From positions 1,116,001 to 1,180,000 of the forward strand of contig CAWGLZ010000006.1 in the NCBI GenBank assembly GCA_963823535.1: a stretch of DNA of 64,000 bases, given 5' to 3'. Numbering within the stretch: the stretch's first letter is position 1; each line of letters begins with the position of its first letter. The stretch is from RPQJ01 sp963823535. GTDB taxonomy: Bacteria; Pseudomonadota; Gammaproteobacteria; Steroidobacterales; Steroidobacteraceae. Shown here in pieces: positions 9,894 through 18,991 of this stretch. The notes under the pieces were generated by a model. That model saw nothing but the letters and a program-made list of their open reading frames with translations, ran no database searches and had not been told where the DNA came from. A program made the position numbers and the translations under genes.

Positions 9894-12119
9894 ATGCACA
9901 GGAATCTCATGACGCTGGCCGTCGCCTGCGCGCTGACCGCGCTGCCGGTCATGCCGGCGGCGGCAGCCGGCGGGACGGGCGCGCCGATGCCCAGCAAGTT
10001 CTGGTGGCCGGACCAGCTCGACCTGTCCGTGCTGCGGGCGCACGACGCGAGATCGAACCCGCTGGGAGCGGACTTCGACTACCCCCAGGAATTCGCGAAG
10101 CTCGACCTGAACGCCGTGAAGGCGGACATCAAGCAGGTCCTGACGACGTCGCAGGACTGGTGGCCCGCCGACTACGGCAACTACGGTCCCTTCTTCATCC
10201 GCATGGCCTGGCACAGCGCCGGAACCTACCGCACGATCGACGGCCGCGGCGGTTCGGACGGCGGTCAGATGCGTTTCGACCCGCTCAACAGCTGGCCTGA
10301 CAACGCCAACCTCGACAAGGCCAAGCGCCTGCTCTGGCCGGTCAAGCAGAAGTACGGCAAGCGCCTGTCCTGGGGTGACCTGATGGTCCTCACCGGCAAC
10401 GTGTCGCTCGAATCGATGGGCTTCAAGACCTTCGGCTTCGCCGGTGGCCGCGCCGACGACTGGGAGCCGGACCTGGTCTATTGGGGTCCCGAGCAGAAGT
10501 TCCTCGCCGACGAGCGCTACAGCGGCGATCGCAAGCTGCAGAAGCCGCTCGCGGCAGTGCAGATGGGCCTCATCTACGTGAACCCCGAGGGTCCGAACGG
10601 CAACCCCGATCCGCTCGCGGCCGCCAGGGACATTCGCGAGACCTTCGGTCGCATGGCGATGAACGACGAGGAAACCGTGGCGCTGATAGCGGGCGGCCAC
10701 ACTTTCGGCAAGGCGCATGGCGCCCACAAGCCGGACAAGTGCGTCGGCGCCGAGCCGGCGGCGGCTGGCATCGAAGAGCAGGGCTTCGGCTGGACCAACA
10801 AGTGCGGCAAGGGCCACGGCGTCGACACCGTCACCAGCGGCCTGGAAGGCGCGTGGACGGGAAATCCGACGGCGTGGACCACCCAGTACCTCGACAACCT
10901 GTTCGCCTTCGACTGGGTGCAGACCCGCAGCCCGGCCGGCGCGATCCAGTGGATTCCGGCGGGCGGCCAGGCATCGAACATGGTGCCGGATGCGCATGAC
11001 CCCACGAAGCGTCACGCGCCCATCATGTTCACGACGGACCTTGCACTGAAGTTCGACCCGAGCTACCGCGAGATCGCCAAGCGATTCCAGGAGAACCCCG
11101 CGGAGTACCAGCGCGCCTTCGCGAAGGCCTGGTTCAAGCTGACGCACCGCGACCTCGGTCCGCGTGCCCGCTATCTCGGCACGGAAGTGCCGAGCGAAGT
11201 CCTTGCCTGGCAGGATCCCGTGCCGGCAGTGGATCACCCGCTGATCGACGCGAACGACGCGGCGGCGCTGAAGGCGAAGATCCTCGCCTCGGGGCTGACC
11301 GGTCCCGAGCTGATCCGCACGGCCTGGGCCTCGGCGGCCTCTTTCCGCGGTACCGACATGCGCGGTGGCGCGAACGGGTCGCGCATCCGGCTCGCCCCCC
11401 AGAAGGACTGGGCCGCCAACGACCCGGCCGAACTGGCCAAGGTGCTGCAGCGCCTCGAGGCCGTGCAGAAGGACTTCAACCGCTCGCTGTCGGGCGGCAA
11501 GAAAGTCTCTCTCGCCGACGCGATCGTCCTCGGCGGCAACGCCGCGGTCGAGCAGGCGGCGAAGAGCGCCGGCTTCGACATACAGGTGCCGTTCACGCCG
11601 GGGCGCACGGACGCCACGCAGGCGCAGACCGACGTGGACTCCTTCGCCGTGCTGGAGCCCGCAGCTGACGGCTTCCGCAACTACTACAGCAGCCGCGCCG
11701 GCGTCTCCCCAGCGGTCGCGCTGGTCGACCGGGCGAACATGCTCATGCTGACCGTGCCGGAGATGACCGTGCTGGTCGGCGGCATGCGCTCGCTGAACGC
11801 CAACGCCGGCGGTTCGACGCACGGCGTGTTCACTTCGCGGCCGGGGGCGTTGACCAACGACTACTTCGTCAACCTGCTGGACATGTCCACCCAGTGGAGC
11901 AAGTCCTCCGCTGCCGACGGCCTCTACGAAGGCCGCGACCGCAAGACCGGCGCGGTCAAGTGGACTGCCACCCCGGTCGACCTGGTGTTCGGGTCGAACG
12001 CCGAGCTGCGCGCCGTGGTGGAGGTCTACGCCTCTTCCGACGGGCAGGCGAAGTTCGTGCAGGACTTCGTCAAGGCGTGGAACAAGGTGATGAATCTCGA
12101 CCGCTTCGATCTGGGGTGA
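9894..12119 (+). CDS. katG: Catalase-peroxidase with signal peptide (periplasmic KatG)
   Basis: 741 residues. A Sec signal (MHRNLMTLAVACALTALPVM, alanine-rich cleavage region near residue 25) precedes a full KatG. The distal haem pocket R103/W106/H107 in FIRMAWHSAGTYR, the proximal H269 in GGHTFGK and the Met-Tyr-Trp crosslink residues (W106, Y228 in LIYVNPEGP, M254 in RMAMND) are all present, so both catalase and peroxidase activity are expected. KatP of enterohaemorrhagic E. coli is the known exported KatG. A second, cytosolic KatG lies 41 kb away on the other strand, so the cell probably protects both compartments from hydrogen peroxide. A strong hairpin follows the stop. Confidence 0.93.
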   Translation: MHRNLMTLAVACALTALPVMPAAAAGGTGAPMPSKFWWPDQLDLSVLRAHDARSNPLGADFDYPQEFAKLDLNAVKADIKQVLTTSQDWWPADYGNYGPFFIRMAWHSAGTYRTIDGRGGSDGGQMRFDPLNSWPDNANLDKAKRLLWPVKQKYGKRLSWGDLMVLTGNVSLESMGFKTFGFAGGRADDWEPDLVYWGPEQKFLADERYSGDRKLQKPLAAVQMGLIYVNPEGPNGNPDPLAAARDIRETFGRMAMNDEETVALIAGGHTFGKAHGAHKPDKCVGAEPAAAGIEEQGFGWTNKCGKGHGVDTVTSGLEGAWTGNPTAWTTQYLDNLFAFDWVQTRSPAGAIQWIPAGGQASNMVPDAHDPTKRHAPIMFTTDLALKFDPSYREIAKRFQENPAEYQRAFAKAWFKLTHRDLGPRARYLGTEVPSEVLAWQDPVPAVDHPLIDANDAAALKAKILASGLTGPELIRTAWASAASFRGTDMRGGANGSRIRLAPQKDWAANDPAELAKVLQRLEAVQKDFNRSLSGGKKVSLADAIVLGGNAAVEQAAKSAGFDIQVPFTPGRTDATQAQTDVDSFAVLEPAADGFRNYYSSRAGVSPAVALVDRANMLMLTVPEMTVLVGGMRSLNANAGGSTHGVFTSRPGALTNDYFVNLLDMSTQWSKSSAADGLYEGRDRKTGAVKWTATPVDLVFGSNAELRAVVEVYASSDGQAKFVQDFVKAWNKVMNLDRFDLG

Positions 12120-12149
12120 GGATCGACCAGCTCGTTCCGAGCTGAGCAT

Positions 12150-12190
12150 AACGAACGGCGGCGTCTACAGCGCCGCCGTTCTTCGTTATT
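12150..12190 (+). terminator. Strong hairpin after katG
   Basis: An 11-bp GC-rich stem (GAACGGCGGCG at 12153-12163 with its complement at 12171-12181) around a 7-base loop, followed by the T-rich TTCGTTATT. It starts about 30 bp after the katG stop and could also serve the convergent transporter gene. Confidence 0.7.
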
Positions 12191-12306
12191 GACCACCGGT
12201 AGCTCCGACCTGGGCTCTGGCAAGCTCTGGTCCGTCCGCATGTGAGGCCCCGCCACGTCCTGCACTGCGGCCGCGCCGGGTGCTCGCGAAGCGATGCCGC
12301 GAGCCC

Positions 12307-14148
12307 TCACAGGTCGTAGCGATTGGCGAGCGCTATGGACAACGTCACGAGCATGATGACCACGAGAGGAACGCCAACTCGAACAAAGTCACTGAATCGA
12401 TAGCCAGCCGCGTTCATGACCAGCAGGTTCGTCTGGTAGGCCATCGGGGTCGCGAAGCTCAGATTGCTACCGAACAGAATCGCGAGTACGAACGGCTCCA
12501 GGGGCAATCCAAGCGCCTGCGCGGTCGCCACGGCGATCGGAGTGCCAACGGACGCCGCCGCCGCGTTTGAGACGAAGTTGGTCAGCAGCGCTGCGAAACA
12601 CATGAAGACGGCGAGTTGCAGGGCCGGCGGTGCGCTACCGACCAGCGCTCCGGTGCCCGTTGCCACCCACTGGGCCGCGCCGGTGGTCACGAGCGCGTGC
12701 CCGAGCGCGACGCTCGATGCCACGAGCAGGATCACTTCGAGACTCAAGGCCCGTCCCAGGCCGTCGAGCCGGACGCAGCCGGTGAACAGCATGGCGAGCA
12801 CGCCGAGGAACGCTGCCACGTGAATGGGCAATGCCTTCGTTGCGGCAAGAATCACTACGCCCGCCATGATGGCGAGGGCCATCGATGCAAGCCGCGACCT
12901 CGGCAACATCAGGCTCGCATCGAGCACGAGCAGCCCCGGCGCCTTTGCCAGCTGGCGGATCCGGTCGACCGGTCCCTGGATGAGCACTATGTCGCTGGCA
13001 GCCAGCGGCTGATCCGCGATATCCGTGATTCGCGGCCGCAGACTCTCCGTGCCGTGGTTCACGCCCACGACAACGACATGATGCTGTTCCGCGAACCTAG
13101 CGTCACGCAGCGTCCGGCCGACCAGGTCCGAATCGGAGCCGATGACGACCTCGATGAAGTGCGTGTCCACGCGCTTGACGTCATCTTCGATGAAACGCCC
13201 GAGTCCTTGCCGGTCGAACAGCTCGACCTCGAAGGTGGCGGCGACTTCGCCCAGTCCAGCGGGGTTGTCGCGCAGGATGATCGCGTCGCCCGGTTCCAGG
13301 TTCAGTTCGTCGTGCAATTCGACGGGACGGCCTTCCCGCAGGACGGCGACCACCGGCAGCGCGCGGCCGAGCATGCGGCCGAGTTCCCGGAGGGCGCGGC
13401 CTGCGAGCGGCGTCCCAACGCTCGAGCCTTGCTCCTGATCGCGAACGGCACCGACCTGTATGAATGCTTCGAACTGCCGGGACGAGCGAGCGGACGCCTG
13501 TTGCGTGTCCGGCAGCAGTCGCGGCGCGACGAGCCACAGATACGGTAGTGCGACAGCGAAGGCCGTCGCCGCCGTCGTCGTGAATGCAAACAGCCCGAGC
13601 GGCTCCATTCCAAGATCCGTCGCAATGGACAGGACAAGCAGGTTGGTCGATGTTCCGATGCTGGTGAGCATGCCGCCCGCGAGAATCGCAAAGTTCACCG
13701 GCATCAGCGTGCGCGATGCGGAGTGCCCGGTCCGCTCGGCCAGGCTGAGGAGCATCGGCAGCATCAGCACGAGGACCGGGGTATCGTTGACGAAGGCGCT
13801 GGCCACACCCGCCACCACCAGCGTGACGAGCAGTCCCAGCATGCCGTTCAATCTCCAGAGCTTGCCGAGGGCGCGGACGGCAGGCTCCATGGCGCCGGTC
13901 ATGGTCAGTCCGCGGCCAAGAATCATGAGGCTGCAGATCGCGACCAGCGCGGGATGGCCGAAGGCGCGGAAGACCTCGAGATCCGTCAGCTGCCCTGCAT
14001 GTCCCTCGTAGGGGAAGACGTAGAACATCACCAGCAGTGTCGTCAGCAGAATCAGCGACACGTACTCCATGCGAATCCACGGCCGGGTGTACAGGTAGAA
14101 CACCAGGACCGTGACGGCGATCATTGCGATGGCATGGGGACCTGGCAC
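12307..14148 (-). CDS. SLC13/DASS family transporter with two RCK_C domains
   Basis: 613 residues. About ten or eleven hydrophobic segments are split by a soluble block around residues 210-390. The first half has the DASS/SLC13 motif region SAFVNDTPVLVLMLPMLL and the SIGTSTNLLVL hairpin; the second half repeats it with LTNFVSNAAAASVGTPIAVA and SFATPMAYQTNLLVM. The soluble insert carries two TrkA-C (RCK_C) repeats (for example VAVLREGRPVELHDELNLEPGDAIIL and VVVGVNHG...DIVLIQGP). Such proteins are annotated as sodium-coupled dicarboxylate or sulfate carriers. The substrate is not determined. It diverges from the TIR gene. Confidence 0.85.
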   Translation of the reverse strand: MPGPHAIAMIAVTVLVFYLYTRPWIRMEYVSLILLTTLLVMFYVFPYEGHAGQLTDLEVFRAFGHPALVAICSLMILGRGLTMTGAMEPAVRALGKLWRLNGMLGLLVTLVVAGVASAFVNDTPVLVLMLPMLLSLAERTGHSASRTLMPVNFAILAGGMLTSIGTSTNLLVLSIATDLGMEPLGLFAFTTTAATAFAVALPYLWLVAPRLLPDTQQASARSSRQFEAFIQVGAVRDQEQGSSVGTPLAGRALRELGRMLGRALPVVAVLREGRPVELHDELNLEPGDAIILRDNPAGLGEVAATFEVELFDRQGLGRFIEDDVKRVDTHFIEVVIGSDSDLVGRTLRDARFAEQHHVVVVGVNHGTESLRPRITDIADQPLAASDIVLIQGPVDRIRQLAKAPGLLVLDASLMLPRSRLASMALAIMAGVVILAATKALPIHVAAFLGVLAMLFTGCVRLDGLGRALSLEVILLVASSVALGHALVTTGAAQWVATGTGALVGSAPPALQLAVFMCFAALLTNFVSNAAAASVGTPIAVATAQALGLPLEPFVLAILFGSNLSFATPMAYQTNLLVMNAAGYRFSDFVRVGVPLVVIMLVTLSIALANRYDL

Positions 14149-14313
14149 GGGCTCGCCTCCCTCCGGCGCTGACGTTGCCTGCGTCGCATGGGACAGTCAT
14201 TGAGTGACGTGTTGTCCAGCGCCGCGGTCGACCGGCTCCCGGCATCGGTGCTTTGCCTCCCGTAATCCGAACGGGCATGATGCGGGACCTTCGTCTGAGC
14301 GCGTTCCCGAGCC

Positions 14314-16055
14314 ATGCCCTACGACGTCTGCATCAGCTATTCCTCGAGGGATCGCGACCGCATCCTGGTGATGGCCGAGCAGCTGCGCGGCGCGGGCGTG
14401 TCGGTCTGGATCGACCAGGGCGGCATCGACGCCGCGGCGCTGTGGACCGCCGAGATCGTCAAGGCGATCGACGGCTGCAAGGTGCTGCTGCTCGCCCTGT
14501 CCGCATCGGCCGCCGAGTCGCCGAACGTGGTCAAGGAAGTGTCGCTGGCGCTCGACCGCAAGAAGCACATCCTGCCGGTGAACCTCGAGCCGGTGGAGGT
14601 GCCCGTCGCGCTGCGCTATCCGCTCGCGGGCATCCAGCACGTCGACCTGTTCGGCGACAAGGCGCAGGAGAATTTCGGCACGGTGGTGCGCGCGCTGGCA
14701 CGCCTCGGCGTGCCGGTCGGCCCGGCGGCCGCGGACGCGCCGATCGTGGCGCGAGCGCCGCGCAAGGCACTCAACGACAAGGTCATCGCGGTGCTGCCGT
14801 TCGTGAATATCAGCCCGGACAAGGAGAGCGACTATTTCAGCGACGGCCTCACGGAGGACCTGATCTCGAACCTGTCGCGGCTCAAGGGCATGTCGGTCGT
14901 ATCGCGCACCAACTCCATCCGCTACAAGGGCTCGAAACTCGACATCGAGGAGATCGGCCGCGAACTCGGCGCGCGCTACATCATCGAGGGCACGGTACGC
15001 CGCCACCAGGAAGACCTGCGCATCACCGCGAACCTGATCGACGTCGAGTCGAGCACGCAGCTGTGGTCCGACCGCTACAAGGGCAAGATGGCCGACGTGT
15101 TCGACATCCAGGAGACGGTGTCGAAGGAGATCGTCGACGCGCTGGCGATCACGCTCACTCCCACCGAGAAGGTGGGGCTGACGCGGCGTTCGACCAGCAA
15201 CGCGGAGGCGTTCGACCTCTACCTGCGCGGCCGCGAGGCGTTGTACCGGCTGACCAAGACCAACATCGAGTTTGCGGCCCAGCTGTTCCAGCAGGCGATC
15301 CGTCTCGATACCCGCTACGCGCAGGCCTATGCGGGCCTGGCGGAGGCCTATGCGTCGCGCTGTCTCTATTACCAGAGCGACGATGCGTTGCTCGACAAGG
15401 CGATCGAGTCGAGCCTCAAGGCGCTGATGTACGACGAGTCGATCTCCGAGGCCTATGCCGCGCTCGCGGTCGCCTACCTCGTGCGCAGCGACTATGACGC
15501 AGCCCTGGAGTCGAGCCGCAAGGCGATCCAGCTCGACGCGGGCAGCATGATCGGCCTGTACGCCCTGGCGCGAGTGTTCCTCAACACCGGACGCCATGCG
15601 GAGGCGGTGAAGACCTGCGAGCAGCTGGTCGAACTGAACCCGGAGTTCTACCCGGGACTGCTGGCGCTGCAGAGTGCATACGCGGGCCTCGGCGACACGG
15701 TGGCTGCCAACGCGACGACGCGGCGCTGGTCGGGTTCTTCCCCGGCTACCTGGCGCGGGTTCCAGATGATGCGCGGGCACACATCCTGTTCGCGAGCTAT
15801 CTCGCGGAGATCGGCGAGCGCGAGCAGGCGCTGCAGGAAGCCAATACCGGCATGGCATTGAGCGGCAACGACGCCGTGATGCTTTACAACCTGGCGTGCG
15901 TGTACTGCCTGCTCGGCGACCCGGACAAGGGAGTCGAGTCATTCGTGCAGGCGGTTGGCGCCGGCTATGGCAACTTCTCCTGGGCACACATCGATCCCGA
16001 CCTGCAGCCCATCCGCGACGACCCCAGGTTCGTTGCGGCGGTGGCGGGTAAGTAA
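14314..16055 (+). pseudogene. TIR-FlgO/TolB_N-TPR protein, interrupted by a frameshift
   Basis: The first frame gives a TIR domain (residues 1-120, MPYDVCISYSSRDRDRI, BB-loop GVSVWIDQGGI), a FlgO/TolB_N-like domain (about 150-290, IAVLPFVNISPDKESDYFSD) and TPR repeats (from about 300). In the TIR, E75 in NVVKEVSLALDRKKHILPV aligns with the catalytic glutamate of NADase TIRs such as SARM1. Around 15705-15725 the reading frame moves by one base: the old frame runs on as junk to 15861, while from 15726 the new frame continues the TPR array (LVGFFPGYLARVPDDARAHI, then NLACVYCLLGDPDKGVE and the typical end DPDLQPIRDDPRF). Restored, the protein would be about 580 residues. It is either a real frameshift mutation or a sequence error. 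Confidence 0.8.
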
Positions 16056-16115
16056 GGTTGTGAAGCGGGCGCTGTCGCGACGGCATGACGCAGGGGGTCA
16101 GGCAATCCCTTCGAT

Positions 16116-16144
16116 TTGCCGACCACCGGGATCCTGCATAGAAT
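16116..16144 (+). promoter_or_regulatory. tRNA-type promoter before the tRNA-Gly 5' half
   Basis: A -35 box TTGCCG (16116-16121), a 17-base spacer and a -10 box TAGAAT (16139-16144) end 12 bases before the tRNA-like start. The same promoter layout, with 17-base spacing, precedes the intact tRNA-Gly(CCC) genes at 16440 and 20835. Confidence 0.6.
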
Positions 16145-16156
16145 CAGCGCCGGAAC

Positions 16157-16199
16157 GCGGGTGTAGTTCAATGGTAGAACTGCAGCTTCCCAAGCTACC
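16157..16199 (+). pseudogene. 5' half of a tRNA-Gly(CCC) gene
   Basis: The acceptor strand GCGGGTG, a normal D-arm (TAGTTCAATGGTAGAAC) and the anticodon loop TTCCCAA are present, as in E. coli glyU. The anticodon stem has a C-A mismatch (GCAGC against GCTAC). There is no T-arm or 3' acceptor: the sequence turns into a perfect hairpin instead. The missing 3' acceptor CACCCGC appears at 26577, inside a chimeric tRNA, and again at 49851. Confidence 0.75.
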
Positions 16200-16236
16200 T
16201 GATGGGGAATAACCACCATCAGGTAGCTTGGGAAGC
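16185..16236. repeat. Perfect 21-bp inverted repeat inside the broken tRNA
   Basis: Arm 16185-16205 (begins GCTTCCCAAGC, ends CTGATGG) is the exact reverse complement of 16216-16236, with a 10-base loop. The arm includes the tRNA anticodon loop, so the anticodon core appears in both orientations. The right-hand module at 21039-21077 lacks this hairpin and keeps only the inverted copy of the anticodon core. Confidence 0.85.
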
Positions 16237-16366
16237 ACCGTCGCAGTGCCAATCGCCCGACTATCCACCCGTGGGGTCCCGCAAGGTTCCTCGATCGCCT
16301 GATGGATAGTCGCCACCCTGGGCCGACTTCTGTGCTGGCCCCTTTTGAAGATTCAGATGGTGGGAA

Positions 16367-16440
16367 TGGAGCGGGCGAAGGGAATCGAACCCTCGTCTTG
16401 AGCTTGGGAAGCTCAGGTATTGCCACTATACGACACCCGC
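16367..16440 (-). tRNA. tRNA-Gly (anticodon CCC)
   Basis: A 74-base cloverleaf including the encoded CCA at 16367-16369. The acceptor GCGGGTG pairs with CGCCCGC (one U-G wobble), the D-arm is GTATAGTGGCAATAC, the anticodon stem TGAGC/GCTCA encloses TTCCCAA (anticodon CCC), and the T-loop is TTCGATT. It reads GGG glycine codons. It differs from the copy at 20835 by only two bases (acceptor position 6 and one D-loop base). Confidence 0.92.
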
Positions 16441-16451
16441 GCCGTGTCGAG

Positions 16452-16480
16452 ATTCTAGGCAGGATCCACGGGGTCAGCAA
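16452..16480 (-). promoter_or_regulatory. Promoter of tRNA-Gly(CCC), left copy
   Basis: On the minus strand TTGCTG (16475-16480) and TAGAAT (16452-16457) are 17 bases apart, and the -10 box ends 11 bases before the tRNA 5' end. The same boxes occur at the right-hand copy. Confidence 0.75.
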
Positions 16481-16907
16481 ATCGACCGTCCGGCCCCCCT
16501 CAGTGGAGTAGGGGCCGAGCACAGGTCGAGGAGTGTTGGTCCAATCAAACAGGCGTCTTGCAAGATTTCCGCGCTCCCAGATCGTCGGAACCCAATGTGG
16601 TGTGAAATCCGTGCCGGTGCCGATTGCGGCATAAGACGGTTGGAAACGATCGGTATCCTATTGATGACTACGGTGACGTGACGGGCGCAGATCCGCTCGA
16701 CCTAGCAGCTGTGTCCAACTGTCACGGCAGACCGGCGCCGACAATTGGCGCCGAACCCGCATTGCCGGCAGGTCGGGATGTCGATGGCAAGTACGCGCTT
16801 AAGGCGTGCGTGATTTCCCAGCCGAGCTGTTCTTCCGCGATGAGTTCGTCGGTTCCTCGATGAACGTCCTCGTCTCGGGCACCGACGAAAGCCTGGCCGC
16901 CGGGTAT

Positions 16908-18275
16908 CTAGGTTCTCACATCATGCCCGGTCGGTAACACGATCTCGACGCGGAGACCACCGCCCTCGCGGTTGCTGGCCGTCATCGTACCGCTGTGCAG
17001 TCGAATGCTTCGCTCCGCTATAGCCAGGCCGATCCCGCCGCTTCCAATTGTCGTACTTCGCGATTCCTCGACACGAAAAAACGGCTCGAAGATCTTGTCG
17101 ATCGCATCCGGCGGTACGCCGGGGCCGTAGTCGTCAATAACGATCCGAAGGCGGCCAGGCTCCTCGACAATCGCCACATTAACAGTCGTGCCGTCGGCCG
17201 TATACTTCATGGCATTCCGAACAACGTTTTCGATTGCACTCTGGATCAACCCGCTGTCGAGGTCCAACAGGCAGCGCGGCGGTCCATGCAGGCGAATCCC
17301 CTTGCCAGAGGTCTGCCCTTCGAGTCTTGCGTCGTCGACGATGTTCTGCACCAAGTCGACGATGTCCGTCGGCCGGGGAGCAATGCCCTCCTGTGTTTCC
17401 ATCCGCGTATAGGCCAGGATCTCGCCGATAAGTTCGTCCAGCCTTTCGAGTTCGCGTTCCATCCGATCGATCTGCTCCATGCCCTTGGCATCCGCCGTCT
17501 GCCGCGAAATGGACAGCAGAGCCTGCAGGCGCGCAAGGGGCGAGCGCAGCTCGTGGGAAACATCCCGCATGAGCCGTTGCTGTGACTGAAGCAGGGCGTC
17601 GACCCGGCCGGTCATGAAGTCGAAGTCGTGCGCCAGCCTGGCAATGTCGTCTGTCCTGCTGCCGACCGATGGGGCAACCCGCACTGCCAGGTCTCCGTCG
17701 GCGACTTTTTGCCCCGCCATTCGCAGCTTTTGCACGGGCAGCACAATGAAGCGTGCGAGCATGGCGGAAACGGCTGCGCTGACCACGAGCATCAACGCCA
17801 ATAGCAATCCTCTGCCGCCAGGCCTCAGCAGCACGTCGCTCATCAAGAAATAGCCCTCGTAGCCGATCACCTTGTAGCCGCCAAGACCGTCGGTGCGGAC
17901 ATGTACGCGCGAAGCACCTGCTGGCGGCTCGCCTTCGGCTCGTATGGACATGCGATCGACGTCGGCAACGGCCGCGGGCAGCGGACGATCCAGCACCTCG
18001 TTGCCTTGCGGATCCACGACGTAAATCACAAGCATTGGCGGAAAATCGAGGGCGTGCTGCTCTGCAAGTAACTGTCCGGCCGTTGTCGAGTCTTCTGCAA
18101 GGTAGCCGCGCAACTCTCGCGCGATGAGTGTGACCATTTGCTCGCGGAAGCCTGCGTCGTCGCGGTTGGATGAGCTGTCGCGATTCGGCAGCCAGCTGGC
18201 CGCCCACAGCGTCACTAGTATGGTGATCAGTACTATGGCCCAGGCAGAGAGAAAGATTCGCCAGAAAAAACTCAT
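16908..18275 (-). CDS. CpxA-like sensor histidine kinase
   Basis: 455 residues from the ATG at 18275, which overlaps the response-regulator stop by four bases (ATGA). There are two membrane helices (about 5-30 and 155-185), a periplasmic sensor loop between them, a HAMP linker, the phospho-acceptor H241 in RDVSHELRSPLARLQ and an ATPase domain with IQSAIENVVRNAMKYT (N box), DYGPGV and GSGGIGLAIAE (G boxes). The arrangement resembles CpxA, which monitors envelope protein stress. It is the last gene of a four-gene operon that includes a CpxP/Spy-like protein, supporting the Cpx comparison. Confidence 0.85.
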   Translation of the reverse strand: MSFFWRIFLSAWAIVLITILVTLWAASWLPNRDSSSNRDDAGFREQMVTLIARELRGYLAEDSTTAGQLLAEQHALDFPPMLVIYVVDPQGNEVLDRPLPAAVADVDRMSIRAEGEPPAGASRVHVRTDGLGGYKVIGYEGYFLMSDVLLRPGGRGLLLALMLVVSAAVSAMLARFIVLPVQKLRMAGQKVADGDLAVRVAPSVGSRTDDIARLAHDFDFMTGRVDALLQSQQRLMRDVSHELRSPLARLQALLSISRQTADAKGMEQIDRMERELERLDELIGEILAYTRMETQEGIAPRPTDIVDLVQNIVDDARLEGQTSGKGIRLHGPPRCLLDLDSGLIQSAIENVVRNAMKYTADGTTVNVAIVEEPGRLRIVIDDYGPGVPPDAIDKIFEPFFRVEESRSTTIGSGGIGLAIAERSIRLHSGTMTASNREGGGLRVEIVLPTGHDVRT

Positions 18276-18991
18276 AGCGAGGAAGACACATACAGGTAGC
18301 CTCTTCCCCATACGGTCTTGATCCGCTGACGCCCGTCGTCGAGCGGACCAAGCTTCCTGCGCAGGTTACTGACGTGTACGTCGACGCTCCGATCGTTGGG
18401 CATGATGCGACGCTCCAGCGCGTGGCGAGCGATCGTGTCCTTGTCGACGACCTGACCGACCGACCGGATCAACGCCTCGAGCACCAGGTACTCCGCGCCT
18501 GTAAGCGGAACTAGTTGGTCACCGCGAAACACCGATTGTGAACCGCGCTCGATCTTGAGGTCGCCAACAGCTGTGCGGTCATTGGCAGTACCAGCGTCTT
18601 CCTGTTTGTTCAGGCGCCGGAGAATCGCTCGAATTCGCGCAACGAGTTCCCGGAGATTGCACGGCTTCGAGACGTAATCATCCGCGCCGATCTCGAGGCC
18701 GAGGATCCGGTCGATGTCATCGCCGCGGGCCGTAAGCATCACGACCGGTGTGTCGACCTGCTGCCGGATTTGCTTGAGCGCCTCGAAACCGTTGATTGCC
18801 GGCAAACCGACGTCGAGCACGATCATATCGAATGACTCGCTCACGGCCGCATCGACACCGCTCGCGCCGTCGTGCCGCAACGTCACGGAGAAACCGCCCT
18901 CCGCGCCGAAGTACTCGGCTACGAGGCGGGCGAACTCTTCGTCGTCGTCGACTATGAGCACATTGACGACGCGGTCAGGATGTCTGTTCAA
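18272..18991 (-). CDS. CpxR-like OmpR-family response regulator
   Basis: 239 residues: a receiver domain with the acidic pocket (LIVDDDEEF), phospho-acceptor D60 in MIVLDVGLPA, the switch threonine in VVMLTARG and the lysine in DDYVSKPCN. A winged-helix C-terminal domain follows (LTGAEYLVLEALIRSVGQVV, then RSVDVHVSNLRRKLG and VWGRGYLY). It should be phosphorylated by the adjacent kinase and bind DNA as a dimer. Its start overlaps the end of the desaturase gene by 17 bases, so translation is probably coupled. Confidence 0.88.
   Translation of the reverse strand: MNRHPDRVVNVLIVDDDEEFARLVAEYFGAEGGFSVTLRHDGASGVDAAVSESFDMIVLDVGLPAINGFEALKQIRQQVDTPVVMLTARGDDIDRILGLEIGADDYVSKPCNLRELVARIRAILRRLNKQEDAGTANDRTAVGDLKIERGSQSVFRGDQLVPLTGAEYLVLEALIRSVGQVVDKDTIARHALERRIMPNDRSVDVHVSNLRRKLGPLDDGRQRIKTVWGRGYLYVSSSL

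Larger units (their letters stand above)
16112..16764 (+). repeat. Left arm of a long inverted repeat (tRNA-Gly module)
   Basis: This 653-bp segment is repeated in inverted orientation at 20511-21122. Corresponding sites line up exactly: the -35, -10 and tRNA 5' end of the outer part sum to 37234, and the tRNA-Gly, its promoter and the inner end sum to 37275. The only net length difference is a 41-base hairpin at 16185-16236. The inner 320 bp are nearly identical with a few substitutions; the outer part is more diverged. The arm holds a promoter and 5' half of one tRNA-Gly and a complete tRNA-Gly(CCC) facing it. Confidence 0.85.

Noticed and set aside
9351..12149. 932-residue minus frame opposite katG
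   Set aside because: Shadow of katG; composition is histidine/arginine-rich without motifs.
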